The notes under the pieces: generated by a model
What the model was told of the DNA's origin: nothing
The model's input: only the letters and a program-made list of their open reading frames with translations
The model's database searches: none
Shown: in pieces, positions 14,086-22,030 of the stretch
Numbering within the stretch: the stretch's first letter is position 1
How the letters are laid out: every line of letters begins with the position of its first letter
From: Clostridiales bacterium
GTDB taxonomy: Bacteria > Bacillota > Clostridia > Oscillospirales > Acutalibacteraceae
Reading direction: 5' to 3'
Length of the DNA: 32,879 nt
Assembly: GCA_021202245.1 (NCBI GenBank)
Contig: JAJQDK010000023.1
Location: 1 to 32,879, forward strand
Translations under genes and position numbers: made by a program

Positions 14086-14970
14086 TTAATACTTTTGGTC
14101 AAAAAGCTTTTTAACTATTTTTTTCAGGCTGAAGCTTTTAATTACATCGTGATATACATAATTTATTTCGGCACAAATCATAAAGGAAGCCATACAAAAG
14201 TAAAGCCATATCATTATTACGGCAAATCCGGTCAGACTTCGGTAAATTGAAAATCCGTTAAAGTTATTAACATAGGTTGAAATTACAAATGAAAGCACAT
14301 ACCACGACAGTGTGCAGAGCAACGCACCCGGGAGCTGGTATTTAAAGCCGTATTCACGGTGTTCCGCTCTGCTGATATTGGGGAAATTTCGGTAGATAAG
14401 CGCAAATATAACGACAATAAAAGCAAAAAGCAGGACATATCTCAAATGATAAATTCCGGCGACTATATTCGGCAAAAAGGCAACGTAAGGTGAAAGCCAG
14501 TCGTTTAAGGACGAGCCGAACACAACGACGACTATTGACATAAGTATGATGAGGAAAAAGATAAGGGTGTAAATCATAGCGCGAATACGCAGATAAATCC
14601 AGGTTCTGTTTTCATATGCGTTATAGATGCGGTTCAAGCCGTTTGTCAGCGCGTGCATACCCTGTGAAGCCGACCAAAGCGTAACAATAAGTGTAATAAA
14701 AGAAATTCCCACCGCACTGTTGTAAGCATCGCTAAGGAACTCGGAAACCTGAGTTACGATTTCTTCGGAGAAAATTCCGTTCAAGCCCAGCTCAATAAAC
14801 TCAACGGGAATATGCAGGTTTTGCAGCAGCGACACAAGAAACATCAAAAGCGGAACGGCAGAAAGCAGCATAAAAAAGGCGGACTGCCCCGCAATGGCAT
14901 ACACATTGTCGTGATTGCATTTACTTATAATGGGGTCATATTTATCAAAAATTTTCTGAAAAAAATTCAT
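14086..14970 (-). CDS. YihY/BrkB family inner membrane protein
   Basis: About 294 residues with six hydrophobic segments, matching the YihY/virulence factor BrkB family (formerly mislabelled RNase BN). Diagnostic parts are the early AGQSAFFMLLSAVPLLMFL, the ALTNGLNRIYNAYENRTW segment, and the final FAVIMIWLYFCMASFMICAEINYVY helix. Function is not established; transport or envelope roles have been proposed. The start is uncertain: ATG 14970 has AAAGAGA just upstream, while TTG 14991 adds seven residues and has GGTGAGAG very close. Last of four minus-strand genes (methyltransferases, dehydrogenase) with short gaps, but its relation to them in function is not evident. Confidence 0.88.
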   Translation of the reverse strand: MNFFQKIFDKYDPIISKCNHDNVYAIAGQSAFFMLLSAVPLLMFLVSLLQNLHIPVEFIELGLNGIFSEEIVTQVSEFLSDAYNSAVGISFITLIVTLWSASQGMHALTNGLNRIYNAYENRTWIYLRIRAMIYTLIFFLIILMSIVVVVFGSSLNDWLSPYVAFLPNIVAGIYHLRYVLLFAFIVVIFALIYRNFPNISRAEHREYGFKYQLPGALLCTLSWYVLSFVISTYVNNFNGFSIYRSLTGFAVIMIWLYFCMASFMICAEINYVYHDVIKSFSLKKIVKKLFDQKY

Positions 14971-15024
14971 TATTCTCTTTATATATTTCAAGCTCTCACC
15001 AACCCTATATAAAAAGCGCTGTTA

Positions 15025-15786
15025 TTACTGCGTGCCGCTCTTTCGGCTTTGAATACGGTAAGCAACTCTTGTTACAAGTTTTTCACTTCCAAAGTGTTCA
15101 AGGAGCTTTGTGACTTTCATTGAAAAGCCGGGTATGATTACCATTTTATTCTTAAAGGTTTTATCAACGGCATACTTTGCAACATATTCGGGAGTTAATC
15201 CGTCAACACAGAATTTTACATTTGCCACGTCGTTAAAATTGGTTTTGACCGGTCCGGGACAGAGGGCGGATATTCCGACGTTAATATTGTCACGGCGAAG
15301 CTCCTCGTGGATTGCCTCGGTAAGGCGCAGAACATAGTTTTTGGAAGCGTAGTAGCTTGAAAACGTGGGGCCTGCCGAAAATCCTGCCAATGAAGCCACA
15401 TTCAGAATATAGCCGCTGTTGCGTTTTGCCATATCTTGAAGATAAAGCTTTGTCAGAATATGAACAGCAACCATATTTGTGTGCATAAGCTCAACCTCGG
15501 TTTCAAGCTGTACATCCAAAAACTTTCCGTAAGCTCCGAATCCGGCATTGTTTACAAGAAAGTCAATATTTTCATCCTTTGTATGCTCGTACAAGTCATA
15601 GCAATCCTGCTCACGTGACAAATCAAGTGTTATTACACGAACATTTACATTTTTTATTTCATCTCTGAGCTTATAAAGCTTGTCTGTGTTCCGTGCTACA
15701 ATTATTAAATCATAATTCAACAGCGCAAGATATTTTGCTGTTTCTCTGCCTATTCCGGAGCTTGCGCCGGTAACCAACGCTTTCAT
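15025..15786 (-). CDS. Short-chain dehydrogenase/reductase
   Basis: 253 residues. Classical SDR: TGASSGIG cofactor loop (6-13), NNAG (79-82), catalytic Ser132 in NVASLAG, and YYASK with Tyr145 and Lys149. ARNTDKL after the second strand (Arg32) suggests NADP(H) over NAD(H). After PGPVKTNF the sequence has a basic C-terminal tail (YRIQSRKSGTQ). Such proteins are often annotated as DltE- or YqjQ-like oxidoreductases acting on lipids or ketones; the substrate cannot be told. Its ATG overlaps the TGA of the preceding methyltransferase by four bases, so the two are translationally coupled. Confidence 0.9.
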   Translation of the reverse strand: MKALVTGASSGIGRETAKYLALLNYDLIIVARNTDKLYKLRDEIKNVNVRVITLDLSREQDCYDLYEHTKDENIDFLVNNAGFGAYGKFLDVQLETEVELMHTNMVAVHILTKLYLQDMAKRNSGYILNVASLAGFSAGPTFSSYYASKNYVLRLTEAIHEELRRDNINVGISALCPGPVKTNFNDVANVKFCVDGLTPEYVAKYAVDKTFKNKMVIIPGFSMKVTKLLEHFGSEKLVTRVAYRIQSRKSGTQ

Positions 15787-16430
15787 TTAATCACCTGATT
15801 TTTTGATTTTTCTGCTGTTGCGCACATCCAGCTTGTACCGCTTTTTGTGTATGTCCGAATATTTATATAACCGGCTTGCGAGAGAATATTCTCTATTCCT
15901 TCCTCGGAAACCGCCTTGATGCCGAGCGTTTTTTCCACCTTTTCCCACTTGAACGGGTCCTCGTCGCTTTGCAGCATTTCAAATACAAGCAACAGCTTTC
16001 CGCCGACTTTCAAAATCCTGTTTATTTCTTTTAAATCATTAAGCTTGTCGGGCCAGAAATAATATGTTTCTACAGCGGTGACAACATCCATATTGTTATT
16101 GTTAAACGGCAGCGCCGAAACGGAGGCCTGCGCAATTTTCGCCTTGCCGCAAAGAATATTCCTTTCGTTAAGCTTTTTGGCCTTTTTTACGCACAAATCG
16201 GAATAGTCTATTCCCCACACCTTTCCGTTTCCGATTTTTTCGCACAGCTTCGCAACCGCTTTTCCGCCGCCGCAGCCAACGTCAAGCACATTGTACCTGC
16301 GCTCAAATTCAATATGGCTTAATCCCCAATCGGTCAAATCGGAATGGCCGCTGTTCATTGATTTTATCATAAGCTTTCCCCAAAATCCCTTGGGTTTTCC
16401 TGCATTTTCCACTAATTTGCGGTATTTCAT
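15783..16430 (-). CDS. Class I SAM-dependent methyltransferase
   Basis: 215 residues. Motif I is VLDVGCGGGKAVAKL (about 49-63), the acidic end of strand 2 is WGIDYS, and motif post-II/III has VVTAVETYYFWPD and LKVGGKLLLVFEM. This is the Methyltransf_11/UbiE-like fold acting on a small molecule; the substrate is not identifiable. The ATG at 16430 lies ten bases after AAGGAG; a GTG two codons earlier is an alternative. It follows the rRNA methyltransferase by 20 bases and overlaps the dehydrogenase by four, so dehydrogenase and methyltransferase probably share a pathway (inference). Confidence 0.88.
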   Translation of the reverse strand: MKYRKLVENAGKPKGFWGKLMIKSMNSGHSDLTDWGLSHIEFERRYNVLDVGCGGGKAVAKLCEKIGNGKVWGIDYSDLCVKKAKKLNERNILCGKAKIAQASVSALPFNNNNMDVVTAVETYYFWPDKLNDLKEINRILKVGGKLLLVFEMLQSDEDPFKWEKVEKTLGIKAVSEEGIENILSQAGYINIRTYTKSGTSWMCATAEKSKNQVIK

Positions 16431-16450
16431 TATCACTCACTCCTTGATTA

Positions 16451-17854
16451 CTATGTTAAATAAGGGACTTTCACACAACAAAAAAAATATCGGCATTTTT
16501 CAATCAAACACACGCTCTCTACGTGGGAGGTGCGGCTGAACATATCGCAGGGAGTAATTTCCCGTGCAAAATAACCGCGCTGCGAAAAATACTTTAAATC
16601 TCTTGCAAGCGTTGCGGGGTCGCACGAAACGTATACAATCCGCTTGGGAGACATTTCAAAAATTGTCCCGACAAGCTCCTCACCGCAGCCCTTTCTCGGC
16701 GGGTCAAGAATTATAACGTCGGGCTTTAACCCCTCGCTCTTTAGCTTTGCAGCCGCTTTTGCGGCATCGGCGCATATAAATCTTGCATTTTTTATATTAT
16801 TAAAACGTGCGTTTTCTTCTGCGTCCTTTACGGCATCCTCAACAATTTCAACTCCGATGAGAGCTTTGCAATCCTCAGCCATTGTCAGTCCTATTGTACC
16901 TGTTCCGCAATACAAATCAAGCAGAATTTCGTCGGAATGCAAATCGGCATATTCCTTAGCCCTGCCGTAAAGCTTTTCTGCCTGCCTGCGGTTGACCTGC
17001 CAAAATGAAAACGGAGAAATTTTGAATTTTAACCCGCAAAGCTCATCGGTTATATAATCGCTTCCGTAGGCTACACGATTCTTTGAGCCTAAGATAACAT
17101 TTGTTTTTTCTCTGTTTGAATTTATTATTACGCTTTTAAGGTTCAAAAGCTCGGATTTAAGCATTTTTACAAGCAAGTCCTCTTGCTTCAAGCCGTTTCC
17201 GTTTACGACATAGCAGACCATAAGCTCGTTTGTGACCTCGCCCAAACGAATATACAGGTGTCGGAGCCTGCCCTTTCCGGTGCTTTCATCATAAATATCA
17301 GCATTTGTACGACTTATAAAATCACGGGTAATTTTCAAAACCTTTGTAAAGGCTTCGGGCTGTAATACGCAGTCGTCGCAGTCAATAATACGGTGACTGT
17401 GAAAAGCATAAAATCCGATAACAGCATTGCCGTTTTTGTCCCTGCCAATCGGCAGCTGCGCCTTGTTGCGGTATCTCAGCGTGCTGTCTGAAGCAATTAT
17501 AGGCTTGTATGTTACATTTTCAACGCCGCCGATGCGTTCAAGCGCATCAATCACACGCTGCTGTTTAATGCTGCATTCCGCCTCATAGCTTATATGCCTC
17601 CACACACAGCCTCCGCAGCGGGAAAAATAAGGACAGTCGGGCTTGATACGTGACGGCGATGGCTTGATTATTCTTTCGATTTTACCGAAGGCGTAGGTTT
17701 TTTTTACCTTTAATATGCGCACCTCAAGCTCATCGCCTACTGCGGAAAGCGGTACAAAAACAGCTATTCCGTCATCTGTTCTTCCTATGCCGCTCCCCTC
17801 GGCGGCAGCGGAATTTATTGTCAGGGTTATAATATCGTTCTTTGCTAAATTCAT
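16451..17854 (-). CDS. 23S rRNA (uracil-5-)-methyltransferase, RlmD/RlmCD (RumA) family
   Basis: 467 residues. An N-terminal TRAM domain (about 1-60) binds RNA. A 4Fe-4S cluster is expected at Cys74, Cys80, Cys83 and Cys162 (CPYFSRCGGC and DCDDCVLQ). The SAM domain has LLDLYCGTGTIGL, and LDPPRKGC and VYVSCDPATLARDL, the latter carrying the catalytic Cys. In Gram-positives a single enzyme (RlmCD) can methylate both U747 and U1939; which applies here is not known. After the normal family end at HVESVCLIEK there is an extra tail, CRYFFCCVKVPYLT, read through eight T on the coding strand (16480-16487); with seven, a stop would follow at once. Confidence 0.92.
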   Translation of the reverse strand: MNLAKNDIITLTINSAAAEGSGIGRTDDGIAVFVPLSAVGDELEVRILKVKKTYAFGKIERIIKPSPSRIKPDCPYFSRCGGCVWRHISYEAECSIKQQRVIDALERIGGVENVTYKPIIASDSTLRYRNKAQLPIGRDKNGNAVIGFYAFHSHRIIDCDDCVLQPEAFTKVLKITRDFISRTNADIYDESTGKGRLRHLYIRLGEVTNELMVCYVVNGNGLKQEDLLVKMLKSELLNLKSVIINSNREKTNVILGSKNRVAYGSDYITDELCGLKFKISPFSFWQVNRRQAEKLYGRAKEYADLHSDEILLDLYCGTGTIGLTMAEDCKALIGVEIVEDAVKDAEENARFNNIKNARFICADAAKAAAKLKSEGLKPDVIILDPPRKGCGEELVGTIFEMSPKRIVYVSCDPATLARDLKYFSQRGYFAREITPCDMFSRTSHVESVCLIEKCRYFFCCVKVPYLT

Positions 17855-17882
17855 ATTTTACCACCACAAGTTTTTTGATTTT

Positions 17883-17911
17883 ATTTTATCATCCTTATCA
17901 AATTTTGGCAA
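17883..17911 (-). promoter_or_regulatory. Promoter of the rRNA methyltransferase gene cluster
   Basis: On the minus strand TTGCCA (17906-17911), 17 bases, TAAAAT (17883-17888), about 30 bases before the start codon. Confidence 0.65.
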
Positions 17912-18005
17912 CACATACTTAACCAAATTCAAAGCCTGCGAAAACAAAAATTTAAATAATGTGTTAAAATAATGAAATAGGTATTTATTTTTCGCATAAA
18001 AGCTT

Positions 18006-18011
18006 TATAAT
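18006..18011 (+). promoter_or_regulatory. Putative -10 element of murC
   Basis: TATAAT 36 bases before the murC start; no clear -35 box is visible 16-18 bases upstream. Confidence 0.4.
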
Positions 18012-18047
18012 AAAATATATACATATTTCGGAACGGAGTGGACTATT

Positions 18048-19436
18048 GTGAATTACGACAGTCTTTTGGATAGCATTAAGAGAATACATTTTATCGGAAT
18101 CGGCGGAAGCGGAATGTGTCCGCTGGCTGAAATTTTGAGAGCCGAGGGCTTTGAGCTTTCGGGTTCGGATATGAACGAGGGAGAAACACTCGACAGAATC
18201 AAAAGCTACGGTATTCCCGTATATATGGGTCACAGCGCCGAAAACATTAACGGAGCGGAGCTTGTGGTGTATTCCGCCGCTGTCAGGGAGGATAATCCCG
18301 AACGCAAAGCGGCAGCGGAGCAGGGCATTCCCTGCATTGAAAGAAGCGTTATGCTCGGCGTGGTTACGAGGAGATACAAAAGGAGCGTTGCGGTTTCGGG
18401 CACTCACGGCAAAACCACCACAACAGCTATGCTCTCTCAGGTATTGATAGGAAGCGGATTTGACCCCTCTGCCATCATCGGCGGAAAGCTGCCGTTTATA
18501 GGCGGCAACAGCTATGTAGGGCAAAGCGACATAATTGTTTGCGAGGCGTGCGAATATGTTGATACGTTTTTGCAGCTTAACCCCTTTATTTCAATTATTC
18601 TGAATATTGACGCCGATCATCTGGATTATTTCAAAAATCTTGATAATATTAAAAAATCGTTCAATAAATTTTCAAAGCAGACGACAGGACTGCTTGTGAT
18701 TAACGGCGATGACAAAAATACGCTTGAGGCTGTCAAAGACGTTGATATTCCCAAGCTGAGCTTCGGCTTCGGCGAAAGCTGCGACTACCGGGTAGTGAAC
18801 ATCAGCGCCGACAAGGGAGTTCATGAGCAATTTGATTTGTATTACAAGGGTGAAAAGCTCACGAGTATTAAGCTGATTGTACCCGGCAAGCATAATATTT
18901 ACAATGCCCTTGCCGCAGCGGCAACAGCTCATTATCTGGGAGCTACCCCGAATGAAATTTCAGAAAACCTGCATAAATTCGGCGGTGTTCACAGAAGATT
19001 TGAAATTTTGGGCACACCAGACGGCATCACCGTAGCCGATGATTTTGCACATCACCCGACCGAGCTGACAGCAACGCTCAACGCAGCAATGAATATGGGC
19101 TTCAACAAGGTTTGGGCGGTGTTTCAGCCGCACACGTTTTCAAGAACGGCTATGCTGCTTGACGACTTTGCAGAAGCGCTTAAAATTCCCGACCAAGCCG
19201 TTATTTCGGAAATTCTGCCTGTAAGGGAAACAAACACCTACAACATCTACTCAACCGATTTAGGGGCAAAGGTTCCCGGCTCCGTTTGCCTTGATACGTT
19301 TGAAGAAATCACGGATTATGTATGCAGTCACGCAAAAGAGGGCGACCTCATTCTGACTATGGGCGGCGGAAATGTCTATATGTGCGCCAATATGATAGTC
19401 AAGCAGCTTAATTATATGGCTGAAAATAAATCATAA
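18048..19436 (+). CDS. murC: UDP-N-acetylmuramate--L-alanine ligase MurC
   Basis: 462 residues. Joins L-alanine to UDP-MurNAc in the cytoplasm, the first step of the peptidoglycan stem peptide. FIGIGGSGM (15-23) is the UDP-sugar Rossmann loop, SGTHGKTTTT (117-126) the ATP loop, and NIDADHLDYF plus DDFAHHPTELTATL mark MurC among the Mur ligases. Length is normal. The start is GTG at 18048 with GGAG upstream; no in-frame ATG fits better. It is transcribed alone, with rRNA methyltransferase genes divergent on one side and htrA convergent on the other. Confidence 0.97.
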   Translation: MNYDSLLDSIKRIHFIGIGGSGMCPLAEILRAEGFELSGSDMNEGETLDRIKSYGIPVYMGHSAENINGAELVVYSAAVREDNPERKAAAEQGIPCIERSVMLGVVTRRYKRSVAVSGTHGKTTTTAMLSQVLIGSGFDPSAIIGGKLPFIGGNSYVGQSDIIVCEACEYVDTFLQLNPFISIILNIDADHLDYFKNLDNIKKSFNKFSKQTTGLLVINGDDKNTLEAVKDVDIPKLSFGFGESCDYRVVNISADKGVHEQFDLYYKGEKLTSIKLIVPGKHNIYNALAAAATAHYLGATPNEISENLHKFGGVHRRFEILGTPDGITVADDFAHHPTELTATLNAAMNMGFNKVWAVFQPHTFSRTAMLLDDFAEALKIPDQAVISEILPVRETNTYNIYSTDLGAKVPGSVCLDTFEEITDYVCSHAKEGDLILTMGGGNVYMCANMIVKQLNYMAENKS

Positions 19437-19445
19437 AATAAAATT

Positions 19446-19482
19446 ACGGCAAACCCTTCGGCACTTCTCCGGGCTTTGCCGC
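19446..19482 (+). terminator. Possible murC terminator
   Basis: CGGCAAACCC and GGGCTTTGCCG pair around a 14-base loop ten bases after the stop codon; only a short T run (CTTTT) follows. Confidence 0.45.
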
Positions 19483-19512
19483 AGCTTTTGCAAAATTTTG
19501 AAAATAATGCAG

Positions 19513-19547
19513 AAAAAATCCCGACAAGCTCAGTTGCCGGGATTTTC
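19513..19547. terminator. Bidirectional terminator between murC and htrA
   Basis: AAAAAATCCCG and CGGGATTTT flank an inner CAA...TTG stem (19513-19546). A and T runs on each side fit termination of both convergent genes. Confidence 0.8.
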
Positions 19548-19579
19548 CCTTAAGGGAGATATTTCTGATAAAAACAACA

Positions 19580-21343
19580 TTACCAGCCGAACATCTGAGA
19601 CCAGATTGAGTTGTCGGACTCAGCGCTGCTTGTAGCTGTTGTTGATGACCCGTTTGCGGTGCTGCCCGAGGGTGTGTATTCCTCAAGCACCAGGTCTATA
19701 TCAACCGTTTGACCGCTGCGATATACAGTGAAGGTCACCGTATCGCCCACCTCAAAATCTTCAAGAACGCTTTCCACCTCAGATGAAGAGGTTACCTCCG
19801 TGCCGTTTACGCTTGTAATCAGGTCGCCGGCTATGAAGCCTGCCGTAGCCGCATTAGAACCGGAGGTTACAGACAATACATAGCAGCCTGTTTGGCTTAC
19901 GCTGTAATAGAACGCCGATTCGTTTGTAATATCCGTAAGCTGCATACCAAGGTCGATTTTACCCGTTACATATCCATAGGTTTTCAAATCGCTGATGATA
20001 TCAAGCACATTGTTTATGGGAATTGCAAAAGCTATACCCTCGACCTCGGTGTCGCTGTCCTTAGCGTTGACAATACCGACAAGCTCGCCGTCTGAATTAA
20101 ACAGACCGCCGCCCGAGTTGCCGGGGCTTACCTGTGCATTTGTCTGAAGCAGGGTCATACTGTTGTCGTCAATAGTTACCTCGCGGGCAAGTGCGCTGAT
20201 GATGCCGTCGGTTACCGTACCGCCGAGCTCGCCGAGCGGATTGCCGATTGCAACTACGTAATCGCCTACCTCAAGGGAGGAGCTGTCCCCGAAGGTTGCG
20301 GGCGATAAGCCCTCTGCTTCTACCTTTAAAAGCGCAATATCATTATCTTCATCACTGCCGATGATTGTAGCATCATATGTTGTGCCGTCACGGAGAGTAA
20401 CGGTAATTGTATTTGCATCCTCTATTACGTGATAATTAGTAATAATGTAACCGTCCTCGGAAATAATTACGCCCGAGCCTGCGCCTGACTGCACATATTG
20501 CTGCGCAAAGCTGCCGGTTACTACGCTTTCGGTTGCTATTTCAACAACACTATTGGCTGTCTTTTTTACAATTTCAGAGGTCAAGCCCGAAGACGACTCG
20601 GAGTCGCTGTCGCTTGAGGTGTTGCTTGCTTCCACCTTGTTGATATTAAGACTTCCATCGGAGGATGAGGTCAGCTGATTGGCTATATATTCGCCGCCGA
20701 AACCGCAGGCAGCCGAGAAAACTATTGCAATTATTACTACAGCTGCAAGTGCGCCCCGTGTTACGGGCTTTTTCGGCTTCTTTACCTTCGGCTTTTTGAC
20801 CTTTGCTTTTTTCACCTGCTGAGTATTCATATGCGGCGGTGTATTGCCGTAAATGGGATTCTGATACTGATTGCCCGCATAATTGCCGTAGGGGCTTTGC
20901 TGTGAATAGCCGTTATAGGAGCTTTGCCCGGAAGTTGTATCCTGTGAGCCGGTATTTGAATAGCCGTAAGAATTATTTGTGGAAGAATACTGTGCGCTTG
21001 AATAAGCGTTGTCATAGTTATTAGGGTTGTGTGCGGCATTTTCGTTGTTGCCGTTCACATATGAATAATGATATTCTCCGGAGCTTGAGCTGCCGCCGGC
21101 ATTCCATTCATATGAGCTTTCCTTATTTTGGGGTGTAGATTCTGCCTCAAACTGCAAGTCGCCCGAAGCAGTGCCGGGAGAATCCGGCGTGAATTGAGAA
21201 TTGTCAGAAGCGTCGGTTGATGATGCGGAAAAATCCGAAGCAGGCTCGGAATTTACGTTTGCATCGCTTTCCGCTGTATTGCTTTGAGAATTATTGCTTT
21301 CGTCAAATCCGTTGTCGTTAAAATTATTATAATTATCAGACAT
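19580..21343 (-). CDS. Membrane-anchored HtrA/DegP-like serine protease with PDZ domain
   Basis: 587 residues. Residues 1 to about 172 are low-complexity, rich in Ser, Asn, Gly, Tyr and Asp, and would be cytoplasmic. Next come Lys-Pro repeats (KKPKVKKPKKP, 183-193) and one membrane helix (about 197-220). The extracellular part has a trypsin-like domain with His305 (NYHVIED), Asp335 (DNDIALLK) and Ser410 (SPGNSGGGLFN), then a PDZ domain (about 460-555) and a short Ser/Thr tail. The enzyme should degrade or process misfolded envelope proteins. GGAGAAAC precedes the ATG. The N-terminal disordered stretch is longer than in Bacillus HtrA and has no assigned function. Its upstream region holds dispersed repeat copy B. 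Confidence 0.93.
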   Translation of the reverse strand: MSDNYNNFNDNGFDESNNSQSNTAESDANVNSEPASDFSASSTDASDNSQFTPDSPGTASGDLQFEAESTPQNKESSYEWNAGGSSSSGEYHYSYVNGNNENAAHNPNNYDNAYSSAQYSSTNNSYGYSNTGSQDTTSGQSSYNGYSQQSPYGNYAGNQYQNPIYGNTPPHMNTQQVKKAKVKKPKVKKPKKPVTRGALAAVVIIAIVFSAACGFGGEYIANQLTSSSDGSLNINKVEASNTSSDSDSESSSGLTSEIVKKTANSVVEIATESVVTGSFAQQYVQSGAGSGVIISEDGYIITNYHVIEDANTITVTLRDGTTYDATIIGSDEDNDIALLKVEAEGLSPATFGDSSSLEVGDYVVAIGNPLGELGGTVTDGIISALAREVTIDDNSMTLLQTNAQVSPGNSGGGLFNSDGELVGIVNAKDSDTEVEGIAFAIPINNVLDIISDLKTYGYVTGKIDLGMQLTDITNESAFYYSVSQTGCYVLSVTSGSNAATAGFIAGDLITSVNGTEVTSSSEVESVLEDFEVGDTVTFTVYRSGQTVDIDLVLEEYTPSGSTANGSSTTATSSAESDNSIWSQMFGW

Positions 21344-21489
21344 ATATGTTTCTCCTATTGTTAACAGCCCTCGCTGTTGCTTTTTATGTTGTAAATATAA
21401 TAATTTTTTAAAGTGATAAATGTATGAAATAACGCTGAATTAAAATTGAAATAGTATAAATATTGCGTGAAATGCCTTAGATATATATT

Positions 21490-21664
21490 TTTAAATCGGA
21501 GCAACGCTCTGTCAAGCTCGCTTGAAACAGAGTTTGCGATAGATTGCAACTTGCAAAGGGGAGCGTTAGCTCCTCCGTGTTTCAGCGGGAGATTACAACT
21601 CCCTCTGAAATGATGAATGGCACCCGCCGCCTTAGTGGCGGGTGCCATCTTTGCATAAGTTATA
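21490..21664. repeat. Dispersed multi-hairpin intergenic repeat, long copy B
   Basis: Matches copy A (2130-2289) closely over 21560-21664. Its hairpins are cleaner: GGAGC-GTTA-GCTCC; TTTCAGCGGGAG with CTCCCTCTGAAA; and a perfect GGCACCCGCC/GGCGGGTGCC. The left part has CTCTGTCAAGC/GCTTGAAACAGAG, a hairpin in the same place as copy A but with different paired bases. It lies upstream of htrA in the same orientation that copy A has to its downstream gene. Confidence 0.85.
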
Positions 21665-21690
21665 ATGCATTGAAAATCATCAATATTTAT

Positions 21691-21747
21691 TAAACTCGGA
21701 GTAAAAGCCGACGTAAGCTCACTTAAGATTGGTGAATAGGTTTTATA
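21691..21747 (+). repeat. Dispersed repeat, short form
   Basis: TAAACTCGGAGTAAAAGCCG, then ACGTAAGCTCACTTAAGATT and GGTGAATAGGTT. Nearly the same as 21945-22001 along its whole length, including both ends. Confidence 0.8.
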
Positions 21748-21907
21748 ATAAGCTTAGGAAAAATGCTCAGTCTACGAAAGAACACGGCAAGCTCCCTGTT
21801 TGCAAATGCGGGACGTAACTAAACGAGCTGTCAATCACTTTTAAGCTTTTAATGTTTACTTTAATTTTGTAATATATAATGTATTCGCAGTATAAGTTTC
21901 AGATAAA

Positions 21908-21941
21908 GATTAAACAGGCAAAGCTGTTTAGCTCCGGCTGA
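21908..21941 (-). repeat. Fragment of the dispersed repeat family with small hairpin
   Basis: On the minus strand CCGGAGCTAAACAGC is followed by TTTGCCTGTTTAATCTT; AAACAG and CTGTTT pair. It shares its first and last words with the element at 11693-11770. Confidence 0.45.
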
Positions 21942-21944
21942 CAG

Positions 21945-22001
21945 TTTAACTCGGAGCAAAGCCCGATGTAAGCTCGCTTAAGATTGGCGAATAGGTTATA
22001 A
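21945..22001 (+). repeat. Dispersed repeat, short form, in the leader of the papain-like gene
   Basis: TTTAACTCGGAGCAAAGCCC, then GATGTAAGCTCGCTTAAGAT and TGGCGAATAGGTTATAAAT. The left 30 bases match copy A and the right end resembles its ATAAGTTATA end, as if the middle hairpins were deleted. It ends about 29 bases before the start codon. Confidence 0.8.
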
Positions 22002-22030
22002 ATATAAATCAATTATAGGCGGTGTATCAT

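Larger units (their letters stand above)
21344..22030. other. Repeat-rich spacer between htrA and the papain-like gene
   Basis: 687 bases without a gene. It carries one long and two short dispersed repeats plus a related fragment (listed separately), a small AACAG...CTGTT hairpin near 21363, and a segment 21765-21840 that can form AGCTC...GAGCT pairing and contains GCGGGACGTAAC. A -10 like TATAAT is at 21875-21880, which could start the papain-like gene with a leader of about 145 bases. Confidence 0.75.

Noticed and set aside
21765-21840. Possible c-di-GMP-I riboswitch
   Set aside because: GCGGGACGTAAC and CGGCAAGC recall the GEMM core, but the GAAA-type loop, tetraloop receptor and second helix are not present and the order does not fit. 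Left as unassigned spacer.
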